64,000 nucleotides of DNA, taken from contig JAGIAD010000003.1 in assembly GCA_017745075.1 (NCBI GenBank), positions 434,001 through 498,000 of the forward strand, in the 5' to 3' direction. Positions within the stretch are counted from its first letter, which is position 1; every line of letters begins with the position of its first letter. Source of the DNA: Sphingobacteriaceae bacterium. GTDB lineage: Bacteria; Bacteroidota; Bacteroidia; Sphingobacteriales; Sphingobacteriaceae. The notes under the pieces are model-generated. The model was not told where the DNA came from and searched no databases. It saw nothing but the letters and a program-made list of their open reading frames with translations. A program made the translations under genes and the position numbers. Shown piece by piece: positions 17,994 to 25,904 of this stretch.

Positions 17994-18617
17994 TTACTTT
18001 TGATGCTTCCAGAATCTGCTTTTTCCTTCGGCTATCCAAGCCACTGCTTCCTGTATCCGTTTTTGCCGGGTTTCATCGGTCTTTGCGCTGCTGATCCATA
18101 CAATATATTCTTTACGGAACGAATTTGATTTGCTCAGATAAACTGCTTTGGCGTTTGGCTCGCTGTCCAATGCATCCTGGAAATAACCGGGCGTATCAAG
18201 CACTTTAGGTTTCTCCCCTTCTGTTTTTTCGCGCCTGATCTTCACCCCTTGCTCATTCAACTGCACCGCTTCCTTTATCATGCCGATAAATTCCTGATCG
18301 GAAGGCAACTCGCTAACCCTGGTTATTTTACCAAGGAACCGGCTGGTGGCTTTTAGGTCTTTTGCAGTTTTCAACCTTGCATCACCCATCAGTTCACCCT
18401 TTAAAAAGGTGAAAGAGCAGTGCGCCTTGTGCGAGGCCATCACACACATGTGGTCTCCTCTGTAATCAAAATGAGGAATTCCCCATTTGATTGCCTCATT
18501 CACATCCGGACAGTTCTCGTGCACAAGCCGGCGCCAATGTTCAAGAACAGGCCGGGCAAAATCTGCAGCATTAGCAATGTAGGCATCAATGGCAGGGTCA
18601 TATTTTAATTTTTCCAT
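17994..18617 (-). CDS. DUF1801 / YdeI-type OmpD-associated family protein
   Basis: 207 residues from the ATG at 18617 (MEKLKYDPAID); a further in-frame ATG at 18641 would overlap the upstream VOC stop. The N-terminal half is a DUF1801 fold (VLEHWRRLVHENCPDVNEAIKWGIPHFDYRG, with the family GxPxFxY pattern), the C-terminal half is the helical YdeI extension (EYIVWISSAKTDETRQKRIQEAVAWIAEGK). Members are small cytosolic proteins, some induced in stress; no enzymatic role is established. It follows the VOC gene directly and is probably cotranscribed with it. Confidence 0.87.
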   Translation of the reverse strand: MEKLKYDPAIDAYIANAADFARPVLEHWRRLVHENCPDVNEAIKWGIPHFDYRGDHMCVMASHKAHCSFTFLKGELMGDARLKTAKDLKATSRFLGKITRVSELPSDQEFIGMIKEAVQLNEQGVKIRREKTEGEKPKVLDTPGYFQDALDSEPNAKAVYLSKSNSFRKEYIVWISSAKTDETRQKRIQEAVAWIAEGKSRFWKHQK

Positions 18618-18627
18618 CTCCAGGTTC

Positions 18628-19035
18628 TTAAGATTGTCCAAACTGGTTCATATCCATAAATACCAGCTCCCATTTGTGCCCATCCAGGTCAGCAAAACTA
18701 TGTTGGTACATATATCCGTGGTCTTTGGGGTCTGCATAAATCCTGGCGCCAAGGGATTCCGCTTTGCTGATCAATTCTTTTACCTCCTTTACTGAGCCCG
18801 CATCGAGCGCGATGAGCATTTCGGTTTGGCGGTTGGCATCGCAGATTTCGGTATCGATAAATGAACTGAAATAGGCTTCGGTCAATAGCATCACAAAGAT
18901 GCTTTCACTAATAACCATACAACCGGCCTTCTCATCGCTGAACTGCGCATTAAAGGAGAAACCCAGGTTTGTAAAAAACCCGACAGATCTGCCCAGGTCT
19001 TTTACCGGCAGATTAATAAATATTTTGCTTGGCAT
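18628..19035 (-). CDS. VOC-superfamily (glyoxalase/bleomycin-resistance-like) protein
   Basis: 135 residues with the paired beta-alpha-beta-beta-beta modules of the VOC fold: INLPVKDLGRSVGFFTNLGF at the start and a second module ending in FADLDGHKWELVFMD. The final Glu (WEL) is the usual metal ligand; the first-module His is replaced by Asn-Leu (INLPV), so metal binding may be incomplete. The DxxGHxWE ending is typical of VOC proteins of unknown substrate. It is upstream of and close to the DUF1801 gene (10-base gap). Confidence 0.88.
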   Translation of the reverse strand: MPSKIFINLPVKDLGRSVGFFTNLGFSFNAQFSDEKAGCMVISESIFVMLLTEAYFSSFIDTEICDANRQTEMLIALDAGSVKEVKELISKAESLGARIYADPKDHGYMYQHSFADLDGHKWELVFMDMNQFGQS

Positions 19036-19106
19036 AAATTTAAATTTATGAGCAAATAACGGCAGAAGCAGATTGAAAAGATAGGTTTAAATCTTGGTTT
19101 TACAGG

Positions 19107-20018
19107 TCAATTTAATCCCTTATGTTCACTGCGAAAGGCTGAGGGAGAAAACCTGGTGTGCTTTTTAAAGAATTTACCAAAATTAGCCGGATCGGAAAAA
19201 TCCAACTGGTAGGCAATCGTTGAAATTTCCATATCAGTATAGCGGACAAGCGATTTGGCTTCAGAAACCAAACGTTCTGTGATAAAAGCCAATGCATTAC
19301 GCCCGGAAACCTGCTTAACAGACCTTGAAAGATAATTTGGGGTTACCGAAAGCAGGTCAGCATATTCTTTGATGCTTCGTTTATGGATATAGTTGTTTTC
19401 AATCAACTGTAAAAAGTCACGCATTAATAGTTCCGGCCTGCTGCTTGGCTCCTCATTCTGTTTAATTTCCAGTGCACAATTCTGCAGATGACACAACAGC
19501 CCCAGTAATTTTAATCGCGCTTCCAGGTGGGCATCCTTCCCTGAATGTTCGTAAGCGGCAAAAACGGACTCAAAATGTGGGGCTAACTGCCTGAACATCC
19601 CGTGATCAAATTTAAACAGATTGGTGCGATGGGGATCGAAGAGTGTGAACTGACGATGGAATCCCGGCTTAAAAAAAGAAAAAGCGTCAGGCTTAAAATA
19701 AACCACGTACCCTTCCAGCGCATTATTGTGGGCAAAGCTATAAACCAGGTTTGGCGAATGGAATACCAAATAAGAGTCAGGGTTCCGAATGGTCTGCTGC
19801 CCGTATTCCACTTTAATTTCACCAGAATTGAAAAGCAGTGCGAAAAAGTAAAACGATCGCTTAAAAGGAGGCCTGTAAACTGGCACCTGCCCCCCTTCGA
19901 TCGGTTTCAACCTCATACAATAAAAATCTGGGTTGGTTGTCCGCTCGGGCCATGGAATGGAAGCTAAAAAATCATTAATTTCGGTATAGTAAGGAAGTAT
20001 ACTGGTGGTTTTCCCCAT
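19107..20018 (-). CDS. AraC-family transcriptional regulator
   Basis: 303 residues from the ATG at 20018 (MGKTTSIL). The N-terminal half is a cupin-like sensor domain (FALLFNSGEIKVEYGQ, YVVYFKPDAFSFF). The C-terminal 100 residues are a standard AraC double HTH: IKEYADLLSVTPNYLSRSVKQVSGRNALAFI followed by ISTIAYQLDFSDPANFGKFFKKHTRFSPSAFR. Such stand-alone members usually control a neighbouring gene; the VOC/DUF1801 pair downstream on the same strand and the divergent GH97 gene are candidates. Confidence 0.93.
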   Translation of the reverse strand: MGKTTSILPYYTEINDFLASIPWPERTTNPDFYCMRLKPIEGGQVPVYRPPFKRSFYFFALLFNSGEIKVEYGQQTIRNPDSYLVFHSPNLVYSFAHNNALEGYVVYFKPDAFSFFKPGFHRQFTLFDPHRTNLFKFDHGMFRQLAPHFESVFAAYEHSGKDAHLEARLKLLGLLCHLQNCALEIKQNEEPSSRPELLMRDFLQLIENNYIHKRSIKEYADLLSVTPNYLSRSVKQVSGRNALAFITERLVSEAKSLVRYTDMEISTIAYQLDFSDPANFGKFFKKHTRFSPSAFRSEHKGLN

Positions 20019-20319
20019 GGCTAAAAAAGATCGGGCTAAAAATAACACAAAGATTTTTGAAATCGATACAAACTTACCTTATCTGAATACAAAACTGGCT
20101 AAACAAGTATCCTGTTCTGAAAAGTAAAAATATTTCTTTCCACAAGTGAGTATGGTAGTTGATGTTAAATACATCTATATAAAAAAACAGGTTGCAGAAG
20201 CCCGCCTGTTTTTTATATTTATTAATTGATCATAAATCAGTATTAATTACAATTATGCCTGAAAGGGTATTCTTAATTGCATACTATTTTTACGTTTTGT
20301 ATTGAAAGCTGTATATACA
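20019..20319. other. Intergenic region between divergent AraC and GH97 genes
   Basis: 301 AT-rich bases without a coding frame. It holds a terminator-like hairpin at 20182-20214 (listed separately); no clear -7 box for either gene was found. Confidence 0.4.
20182..20214 (+). terminator. Terminator-like hairpin in a divergent intergenic region
   Basis: AAAAAACAGG (20182-20191) pairs with CCTGTTTTTT (20205-20214) and provides its own T-tract on either strand. No gene ends here: AraC starts to the left and GH97 to the right. It may be a leader attenuator for GH97 or the remnant of a lost gene. Confidence 0.55.
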
Positions 20320-22272
20320 ATGAAATTTAAACCAGGCAAGTCTTTTAAAAACATGAAATTTTTAAGTCTATTTTTAATTCTCCAGTTTTCTGTTTGTGCA
20401 GCATATACCCAAACTTCTCAGAAGTCATACGCCTTGTATTCTCCAGATAAAAAATTGGAAATCGATGTATATAAACAACCTGATGGAAATTATTGCTACA
20501 GCTTTTCGGCCAACAAAAAATTATTAATAGACAGGTCACCAATGGGTTTTGAAACGGTAAAAAATGGCACAATCCCTTCTACAGGATGGATAGTTACTGC
20601 CCAAAACCGAAAAACAGTAAACACCGTATGGAAACCCGTTTGGGGCAAGAGGCAACTGGTTTCTGATCATTATAACGAACTAACAATCAAGCTGTCTTCC
20701 GCAGCCAACAGTTCAGATAAAATGAACATCGTGTTGCGGGCATATAATGACGGCGTTGCATTCCAATACCTTATCCCACAGGAAAGTAAAGTCGAACAGG
20801 CAGTTCTATCTGAACTTACAGGATTTAATTTTACTGGTGATTTTACGGCCTGGTACTACAATTTTGAACGGCATAATATCGGACCCGAATTGCTCTCGCA
20901 GGCTGACGGCGAACGAATGCCGGTGATGACCATAAAAGCTGACAGCAACCAATATATGGCTATTCACGAGGCCCGTTTAGACGAAGGCGAACCACTTAAA
21001 TTACGGTCGAAAAAAGGCAACCTTTTATTTTCCATTACTTCGAAACCGCAGAAACTTCATCCGGGCTATCACTCTGCCTGGAGGGTCATCTTTTTTGGAA
21101 ATACACCAGGCAAACTGGTTGATTCGCACTTACTGGAATTGTTAAATCCCGACCCCGAAATGGATTTTTCATGGGTTAAGCCGGGTGTGGCACTTTGGGA
21201 TTGGAGAATAGATGGTGCAGTATGGGAAGGCTTCCATTATGGGATGAACTATACTTCGTGGGTTAAAATGATCGATTTTGCCGCCAGACAAGGTTTTCCC
21301 CACCTGGTACTCGATGCCAACTGGTACGGTCCGGAATTTTCAAAAGACTCTGATCCTTTAAAGGGCGATAAAGCAAAGGATGTACAGAATATCATCAGGT
21401 ACGGAAAAGAAAAAGGCGTAGGTGTATGGCTCTATCTAAATGATGTGGGCGGAAAGAGATTTCCTATAGAAAAAACATTGGAACAATATCATCAGTGGGG
21501 AGCCTCCGGTGTAAAGTATGGTTTTATGTCTGGTAGTCCGGAAGAAAAAAATATCCGTACAAAAATGCTTACAGAGCTGTGTGCAAAAAATAAACTGCTG
21601 GTTGATTTCCATGATGGTCCGGTGCATCCGTATGGACAAATGCGTACCTGGCCAAATGCCGTTACCCGCGAATACTGCAAAGCTCAGCTGGATGGGCGGG
21701 ATATATTTTATCCTAAAACGTTTGTCACCTCGGCCTTTGTGAATATGATTGCAGGGCCGGTTGATATGAACAATGGCATGTTCGATCTCCGCCAGGGAAA
21801 AACCACCCGGAAAGATAACAATATGGAAGTTCCTTCTACAGTTGTTTCAGAGGCTGCGCGCACCTTAATCACTTTTTCGGGGGCAACCGTTATTCCCGAT
21901 ATTCCAGAGTATTATGAGAAATACCCTGAACTGCTCAACTTTCTATCGGCCCAGAAAATGCCCTGGAAGGAAAGTAAAACTTTAGCAGGTGAAATTGGTG
22001 AATATATCGTAACCATGCGGCAGGCTTCAAACGGCGTGTACCTGGTAGGTGCTGCAACAAACGAAAAAGGAAGGGTACTTCAGATTCCAATGTCTTTTTT
22101 ACCTCAGGGTAATTTTGTGGCTGAAGTTATAGAAGATGGAGATCATGCAGACTATTTAACAAACCGGGAAACTTATAAGGTAGTAAAAAAGAATATCAGC
22201 AGAAAAGATATATTAAATGTCAGATTGGCTGCAGGCGGAGGTGCTTGTATTAAACTTGTGCTGAAGCAGTAA
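20320..22272 (+). CDS. Glycoside hydrolase family 97 (alpha-glucosidase/alpha-galactosidase type)
   Basis: 650 residues with an N-terminal signal (MKFLSLFLILQFSVCAA); the ATG at 20320 is used, and the one at 20353 is an equally good start. GH97 domains in order: N-terminal beta-sandwich (about 35-280, MNIVLRAYNDGVAFQYLIP), (beta/alpha)8 barrel (about 290-560, WDWRIDGA, DANWYGPEF, VDFHDGPVHPYGQMRTWPN) and a C-terminal beta domain. In retaining GH97 alpha-galactosidases the nucleophile is an Asp in the motif IKVDFM; here the matching place reads VKYGFMSG, with Gly. As I recall, the inverting SusB-type enzymes have Gly there, so an inverting alpha-glucosidase is likelier, though the Glu bases were not verified. 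It is monocistronic, divergent from an AraC regulator. Confidence 0.93.
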   Translation: MKFKPGKSFKNMKFLSLFLILQFSVCAAYTQTSQKSYALYSPDKKLEIDVYKQPDGNYCYSFSANKKLLIDRSPMGFETVKNGTIPSTGWIVTAQNRKTVNTVWKPVWGKRQLVSDHYNELTIKLSSAANSSDKMNIVLRAYNDGVAFQYLIPQESKVEQAVLSELTGFNFTGDFTAWYYNFERHNIGPELLSQADGERMPVMTIKADSNQYMAIHEARLDEGEPLKLRSKKGNLLFSITSKPQKLHPGYHSAWRVIFFGNTPGKLVDSHLLELLNPDPEMDFSWVKPGVALWDWRIDGAVWEGFHYGMNYTSWVKMIDFAARQGFPHLVLDANWYGPEFSKDSDPLKGDKAKDVQNIIRYGKEKGVGVWLYLNDVGGKRFPIEKTLEQYHQWGASGVKYGFMSGSPEEKNIRTKMLTELCAKNKLLVDFHDGPVHPYGQMRTWPNAVTREYCKAQLDGRDIFYPKTFVTSAFVNMIAGPVDMNNGMFDLRQGKTTRKDNNMEVPSTVVSEAARTLITFSGATVIPDIPEYYEKYPELLNFLSAQKMPWKESKTLAGEIGEYIVTMRQASNGVYLVGAATNEKGRVLQIPMSFLPQGNFVAEVIEDGDHADYLTNRETYKVVKKNISRKDILNVRLAAGGGACIKLVLKQ

Positions 22273-22333
22273 TCGTCCCTGTAAGCATGTTTACAATTCG
22301 GAATGCTATTGCTGTTTCTCTATTTTAGAGAGA

Positions 22334-22780
22334 TTATAACGTTTTTTTAAAGTGTTCCGGTATCTGCGGAGGATCTGGCTTTATCTCCTGCAAAGCTTGC
22401 GACAGGCTATTCTCCTCGGCCTCCTTCATTTTGCCGGTTTTAAAGTCATATCCAAATGCATCATAATCCTCATTCCCTTCTCCCTTCGGATTATCGCCAT
22501 ACTCATTGGGACCAAAATCACCGGCTGAAAAAAGCATCATTATCACGTAAAAAGGCATCAGCTGCCACCAGCCAGATTTACCCAGATCATGACAGCGTTT
22601 TGCGCCCTGAGAAATCAACAGATAGATCGGCAATAACAAGGTAATCTCAATCCAGCTGCCAACTGACTTATTGTTCTCGCAAATCAGAACAAAAAAGTAA
22701 ATGATCATATAGAAGATTTGGGTTAAGGCGAATTCCGTACGGCGGATCCTGCCATAAAAAGAAAAAGGATCTTTGAACAT
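22334..22780 (-). CDS. DUF805 inner-membrane protein
   Basis: 148 residues. It opens with the DUF805 hallmark FKDPFSFYGRIRRTEFALT, then has three hydrophobic helices with the second hallmark GAKRCHDLGKSGWWQLMP before the last (about 70-95). The C-terminal 60 residues are charged and cytosolic. DUF805 proteins are small membrane proteins of unknown role. It is convergent with the GH97 gene and monocistronic. Confidence 0.9.
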   Translation of the reverse strand: MFKDPFSFYGRIRRTEFALTQIFYMIIYFFVLICENNKSVGSWIEITLLLPIYLLISQGAKRCHDLGKSGWWQLMPFYVIMMLFSAGDFGPNEYGDNPKGEGNEDYDAFGYDFKTGKMKEAEENSLSQALQEIKPDPPQIPEHFKKTL

Positions 22781-23041
22781 TGGAGAGGCGTTTATTTAGT
22801 GGCCAGTTTAATTTGGAACAAAATACTGATTATTAGATCAGGTGTCAAATATTTTTTTTAGCTGAAGCCCGGTTAAACTGACTTAATTTCTCCAGGATAA
22901 ATCCCAGGGAACCAAACATCAAAAAAATATCTTAAAAGTAGCACCATACATTTTCACCTGCAAAGCCCTTGGAAATCTGGAAAGAAAACAGAACACAAAA
23001 TTTAGAGGGCTAAAACCTGCTATTATCAAATATTAAGTGCA
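22781..23041. other. Intergenic region upstream of DUF805 gene
   Basis: About 260 bases between the DUF805 start and the tRNA terminator. I see no gene, repeat or structured RNA in it. Confidence 0.35.
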
Positions 23042-23074
23042 TAAAAAAACGGAACACCCTAATGTAGGTGTTCC
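23042..23074 (-). terminator. Rho-independent terminator of tRNA-Ala
   Basis: GGAACACC (23051-23058) and GGTGTTCC (23067-23074) form a perfect 8-base stem directly beyond the tRNA 3' end on the minus strand, followed by G and seven T. Confidence 0.88.
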
Positions 23075-23080
23075 GTTAAG

Positions 23081-23154
23081 TGGAGAATACCGGATTCGAA
23101 CCGGTCACCTCTTGCCTGCCAGGCAAGCGCTCTAGCCAAATGAGCTAATCCCCC
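23081..23154 (-). tRNA. tRNA-Ala (anticodon GGC)
   Basis: On the minus strand GGGGGAT begins the acceptor stem and ATTCTCC-A closes it (two G-T pairs). The D-arm is TAGCTCATTTGGCTAGAGC, the anticodon arm CTTGC-CTGGCAG-GCAAG with GGC in the loop, and the T-arm has GGTTCGAATCC. CCA is not encoded. It stands alone, with its own terminator 7 bases downstream. Confidence 0.97.
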
Positions 23155-23263
23155 AAATTTTGGTTATTCCCTAACCAAACCGGTTAGAGAAAACAAGATT
23201 TTTTCTTGCGCAGCAAAAATAGTAAATACTTTCTCGATTGCAAATGATAATTGATCTTTTTAA

Positions 23264-23470
23264 TCAATCTTTCGGTTTAAAGGCAAACATGCCCATAAAA
23301 CAGATTACCGTAACAGCCGATTGAAAAGGGTAGCTGATGAACAGGAACAATATAAATGTAGCGATTAACAACATCACCAGAAACATTACAGCTTTGTATA
23401 CAGTATCCATGTAACCCATGGCTACCATGGCCAGCAGATAGAAAGGAATAATAACGGCAGCTATAAACAT
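23264..23470 (-). CDS. Small two-helix membrane protein, unknown
   Basis: A 68-residue frame that is almost wholly hydrophobic: one segment at about 2-18 and another at about 28-48, with a third weaker stretch at 50-62 ending in FKPKD. No family was recognised. It sits between the tRNA and the CAT-like gene on the same strand, 58 bases after that gene's stop, so it could be the last gene of that operon. The composition fits a real small membrane protein, but there is no independent support. Confidence 0.5.
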   Translation of the reverse strand: MFIAAVIIPFYLLAMVAMGYMDTVYKAVMFLVMLLIATFILFLFISYPFQSAVTVICFMGMFAFKPKD

Positions 23471-23528
23471 TGCCGAAAATAAATTCTCTATATTAACCTC
23501 GTATTAAGTTTTTTTTAGGTTTAATTTA

Positions 23529-24185
23529 TTAAAGTGCCGAACTACATATAAGGCTTAAATTCTTTTTGTTTAATAAATCCTGATAGGCCTCTACAAACTG
23601 CCCCACATGATAGCCATCCATTAGCGCATGGTTTACGTGTATAGAAAGCGGCATTATTTTCCTTCCTTTCTCTTCGCGTATTTTACCGAAAGATATTTTC
23701 GGGCAGCTATCCTGATGGGCGTAATTACGGGCATGCGATAAGGAAGTGAAATTTAACCAGGGTAATGCAGAATAATGAATTACGTTTTCACCTGATGAGG
23801 AAGGTATTAAACTGTTACTAGCCTGTACTTTTTCAATTTCTTTATTGGCTTCGGTTCTGAATTGTTCAAAATCCTCGTAAAAATCCATATAGCCAAAGCC
23901 GAAGGTACCATTTGGCCGGTTTATGGTGGCAGCGGCATTCACGGTATCGTATTTCCAAACTTCTCCATCTATAATGCGGTAACTAAAAGGCTCTACCCGG
24001 TTTGCGGCGAGCAGCGATTTATGCAGGTAAAGCAAAAAGAACGAAAGGCTGTTTTCTTTTGCCTCTTCGTAGGTAGCGGTACAATCTACCTCTACCGTAA
24101 CGCCAAAGAAAGGTTCTTCAAAAGCGCTAAAAAATTTAAAATGATCTTTTCTGATCCAGTTGTTTATATCTATTTTTTCTTTCAT
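23529..24185 (-). CDS. Chloramphenicol acetyltransferase-like (CatA-type) acyltransferase
   Basis: 218 residues, the usual length of trimeric CAT subunits. The N-terminal IDINNWIRKDHFKFF and the catalytic region HVNHALMDGYHVGQFVE (His186, Asp190, Gly191; canonical HHAxxDGxH) are clear, as are FTSLSHA and PKISFGK. CAT transfers an acetyl group from acetyl-CoA to chloramphenicol; many chromosomal homologues act on other hydroxyl groups, and the second His of the HH pair is Asn-His here. Its ATG overlaps the stop of the HAD gene (ATGA), which shows translational coupling. Drug resistance should not be assumed. Confidence 0.9.
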   Translation of the reverse strand: MKEKIDINNWIRKDHFKFFSAFEEPFFGVTVEVDCTATYEEAKENSLSFFLLYLHKSLLAANRVEPFSYRIIDGEVWKYDTVNAAATINRPNGTFGFGYMDFYEDFEQFRTEANKEIEKVQASNSLIPSSSGENVIHYSALPWLNFTSLSHARNYAHQDSCPKISFGKIREEKGRKIMPLSIHVNHALMDGYHVGQFVEAYQDLLNKKNLSLICSSAL

Positions 24186-24877
24186 TCTATTAATTTTGGT
24201 AAAACCTCGGCCAAGCTTCCCATCTCGTAAAAGTTGGGGTGCTCAATGGTGTGATCGATGCTTTCGTGCACCCATGTGGTGTGATAAGGAATGTGTACCG
24301 CATGGCCGCCGATGTTGAGCACCGGTAAAATATCCGATTTTAAGGAATTGCCCAGCATCATAAACTCCTCAGGTTTACAATCCAGGTGCCTGATCAGTTT
24401 TTGATAATCTTTTTCCTGTTTATCGCTCATGATTTCGATATGATGAAAATAATGATCGAGCCCTGATTTAGTGAGTTTTCGCTGTTGATCGAGCAGATCA
24501 CCCTTGGTTGCAACTACTAATCTGTATTTTCCATATAAAGCTTTTAACACTCCTTCTACCCCTTCCAACAGTTCTACAGGTTTATTAAGCATTTCTTTAC
24601 CCAATTCGAGTACTTTTTCTACAATTACGGTATCTACTTTGCCCATGGTAATCTGCATGGCTGTTTCGATCATGCTCAGCATAAAACCTTTAATCCCGTA
24701 ACCATAAAGAGGTAAATTGGCTACTTCTGTTTTATATAATTCTGCCATAATGCTGTGACGGGGCATAAAATCTTCTAAAAGGTCGGCAAAACGTTCTTCC
24801 GTTTCACGGAAATAAGGTTCATTTACCCAAAGGGTATCGTCGGCATCAAAAGCAATTATGCTAATCTTATTTTTCAT
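24182..24877 (-). CDS. HAD-superfamily hydrolase
   Basis: 231 residues from the ATG at 24877; the frame is open further up, but the protein motif I (IIAFDADDTLW, Asp11 and Asp13) is at this start. Motif II is VVATKGD (about 122-128), motif III the Lys in DKQEKDY, and motif IV MMLGNSLKSDILP. This is the haloacid-dehalogenase phosphatase type with a helical cap (about 20-100). The substrate is unknown; small phosphorylated metabolites are usual. It leads an operon with the CAT-like gene and diverges from a Crp-like regulator over 76 bases. Confidence 0.9.
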   Translation of the reverse strand: MKNKISIIAFDADDTLWVNEPYFRETEERFADLLEDFMPRHSIMAELYKTEVANLPLYGYGIKGFMLSMIETAMQITMGKVDTVIVEKVLELGKEMLNKPVELLEGVEGVLKALYGKYRLVVATKGDLLDQQRKLTKSGLDHYFHHIEIMSDKQEKDYQKLIRHLDCKPEEFMMLGNSLKSDILPVLNIGGHAVHIPYHTTWVHESIDHTIEHPNFYEMGSLAEVLPKLIE

Positions 24878-24886
24878 GGTTATGCT

Positions 24887-24894
24887 TACTTTTG
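24887..24894 (+). promoter_or_regulatory. Putative -7 box for the Crp-like gene at 24954
   Basis: TACTTTTG fits TAnnTTTG and would give a leader of about 50 bases. It overlaps the region just upstream of the HAD start codon. No TTG -33 element is evident. Confidence 0.4.
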
Positions 24895-24897
24895 TGG

Positions 24898-24905
24898 CAA
24901 AAATA
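24898..24905 (-). promoter_or_regulatory. Putative -7 box for the HAD/CAT-like operon
   Basis: TATTTTTG on the minus strand fits TAnnTTTG and would give a very short leader of about 14 bases. It faces the plus-strand box three bases away, forming an inverted pair, so the two promoters should interfere. Confidence 0.4.
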
Positions 24906-24928
24906 GCGCGGTTCTTCCCTTTAAAAAA

Positions 24929-24940
24929 GGACATTTGTCC
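24929..24940. promoter_or_regulatory. Palindrome, candidate operator of the Crp-like regulator
   Basis: GGACA-TT-TGTCC is a perfect inverted repeat between the divergent promoters and the regulator start codon, a position that suits autoregulation and control of the HAD/CAT-like operon. The half-site is unlike the classical TGTGA or TTGAT. Confidence 0.35.
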
Positions 24941-24953
24941 CGACTGATAGAAT

Positions 24954-25598
24954 ATGTTACGTACCAACCTTACCTTGTTATCCTTTATCGAACGTTTCTC
25001 CTCAGAAAACGCTGAGGCAAAAATTACACTCAGGAGTTTTACTGCCGGATACCGCTTTATTGAACAAGGCGAAAAAATCAGCAATATTTACGTGATTAAA
25101 GAAGGGATAAGCAAATGTTTTATTTCTGAAGAGAACGGAAAGGACTTTATCATCGAATTTTTGAGCAAAGGGGAAGTTGTGGGCGAGCTTGAGGCCTTAA
25201 AAAAGATAGATTGTTTGTGTAATGTGGCAGCCATTAGCGATGTTACGGCTTATGTGATCCCCGGCCATATTTTTCATTCGCTCATCAGTAAAAGTAGTGA
25301 ATTTACTACAATCTTACTCCAGGAACTGTCTACCAGGATTATACAAACCAGTACACGGGCCGCCTTTCAGCAGCTTTACACCCTGGAGTATGCACTTTTA
25401 AAATTGTTAAAACTTCAGGCAGATGAACACATTTCACTCTCCAAAGAAGACATGGCTGCCTACTTAGGCATATCTGTAAGAAGCTTTAACAGAGGCTTAA
25501 AGCTGGTGATTGACAAGGGCGGTTTCGATACTCCCGAGTTCAAGAACATTTTAGAGCTAAGCCATATGAAAAAACTTGTGCAACGCCTTAAACCATAA
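24954..25598 (+). CDS. Crp/Fnr-family transcriptional regulator (copy 3)
   Basis: 214 residues: cNMP-binding domain (about 20-130, YRFIEQGEKISNIYVIKEGISKCFI and EFLSKGEVVGELEAL) and a C-terminal winged HTH (SLSKEDMAAYLGISVRSFNRGLKLVIDKG, about 160-190). It is nearer to the YeiL-like branch than to the other two Crp-like proteins here: the dimer helix is longer and the HTH is preceded by a longer stretch. It diverges from the HAD/CAT-like operon, its probable target. Confidence 0.9.
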   Translation: MLRTNLTLLSFIERFSSENAEAKITLRSFTAGYRFIEQGEKISNIYVIKEGISKCFISEENGKDFIIEFLSKGEVVGELEALKKIDCLCNVAAISDVTAYVIPGHIFHSLISKSSEFTTILLQELSTRIIQTSTRAAFQQLYTLEYALLKLLKLQADEHISLSKEDMAAYLGISVRSFNRGLKLVIDKGGFDTPEFKNILELSHMKKLVQRLKP

Positions 25599-25904
25599 AA
25601 TAGTATTATGGTATAATTATTGTTTCAAAAAATTTGCAGTTAATTGTAGCGTTTTAGCACTTTTGCACGTTTAAGCCGTAAAATTATTTGCAGTATCAAA
25701 CCAGACACACAAATAGCCATATATATAAATGAAAAACCACATCTATCAATCCCCATTAAGATCACCAGGTTAATCGGTATTAAGAGCATTATCCGTAAAA
25801 CGGAGCTGCTCAACAACAATGATATCCTTAATTATCATTTAAACAGGGCGCAGGGCTAAAAGCTTATCCGCCATTACATTAACTTTAGTTAATCTTAACC
25901 TAAC
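25599..25904. other. Intergenic region upstream of unknown gene
   Basis: 306 AT-rich bases. No gene, repeat or clear promoter box was recognised. Confidence 0.35.

Noticed and set aside
23529..24185. Antibiotic resistance gene call for the CAT-like protein
   Set aside because: The family includes many chromosomal acyltransferases; the HH pair is NH here and the gene is coupled to a HAD phosphatase, so resistance is not supported.
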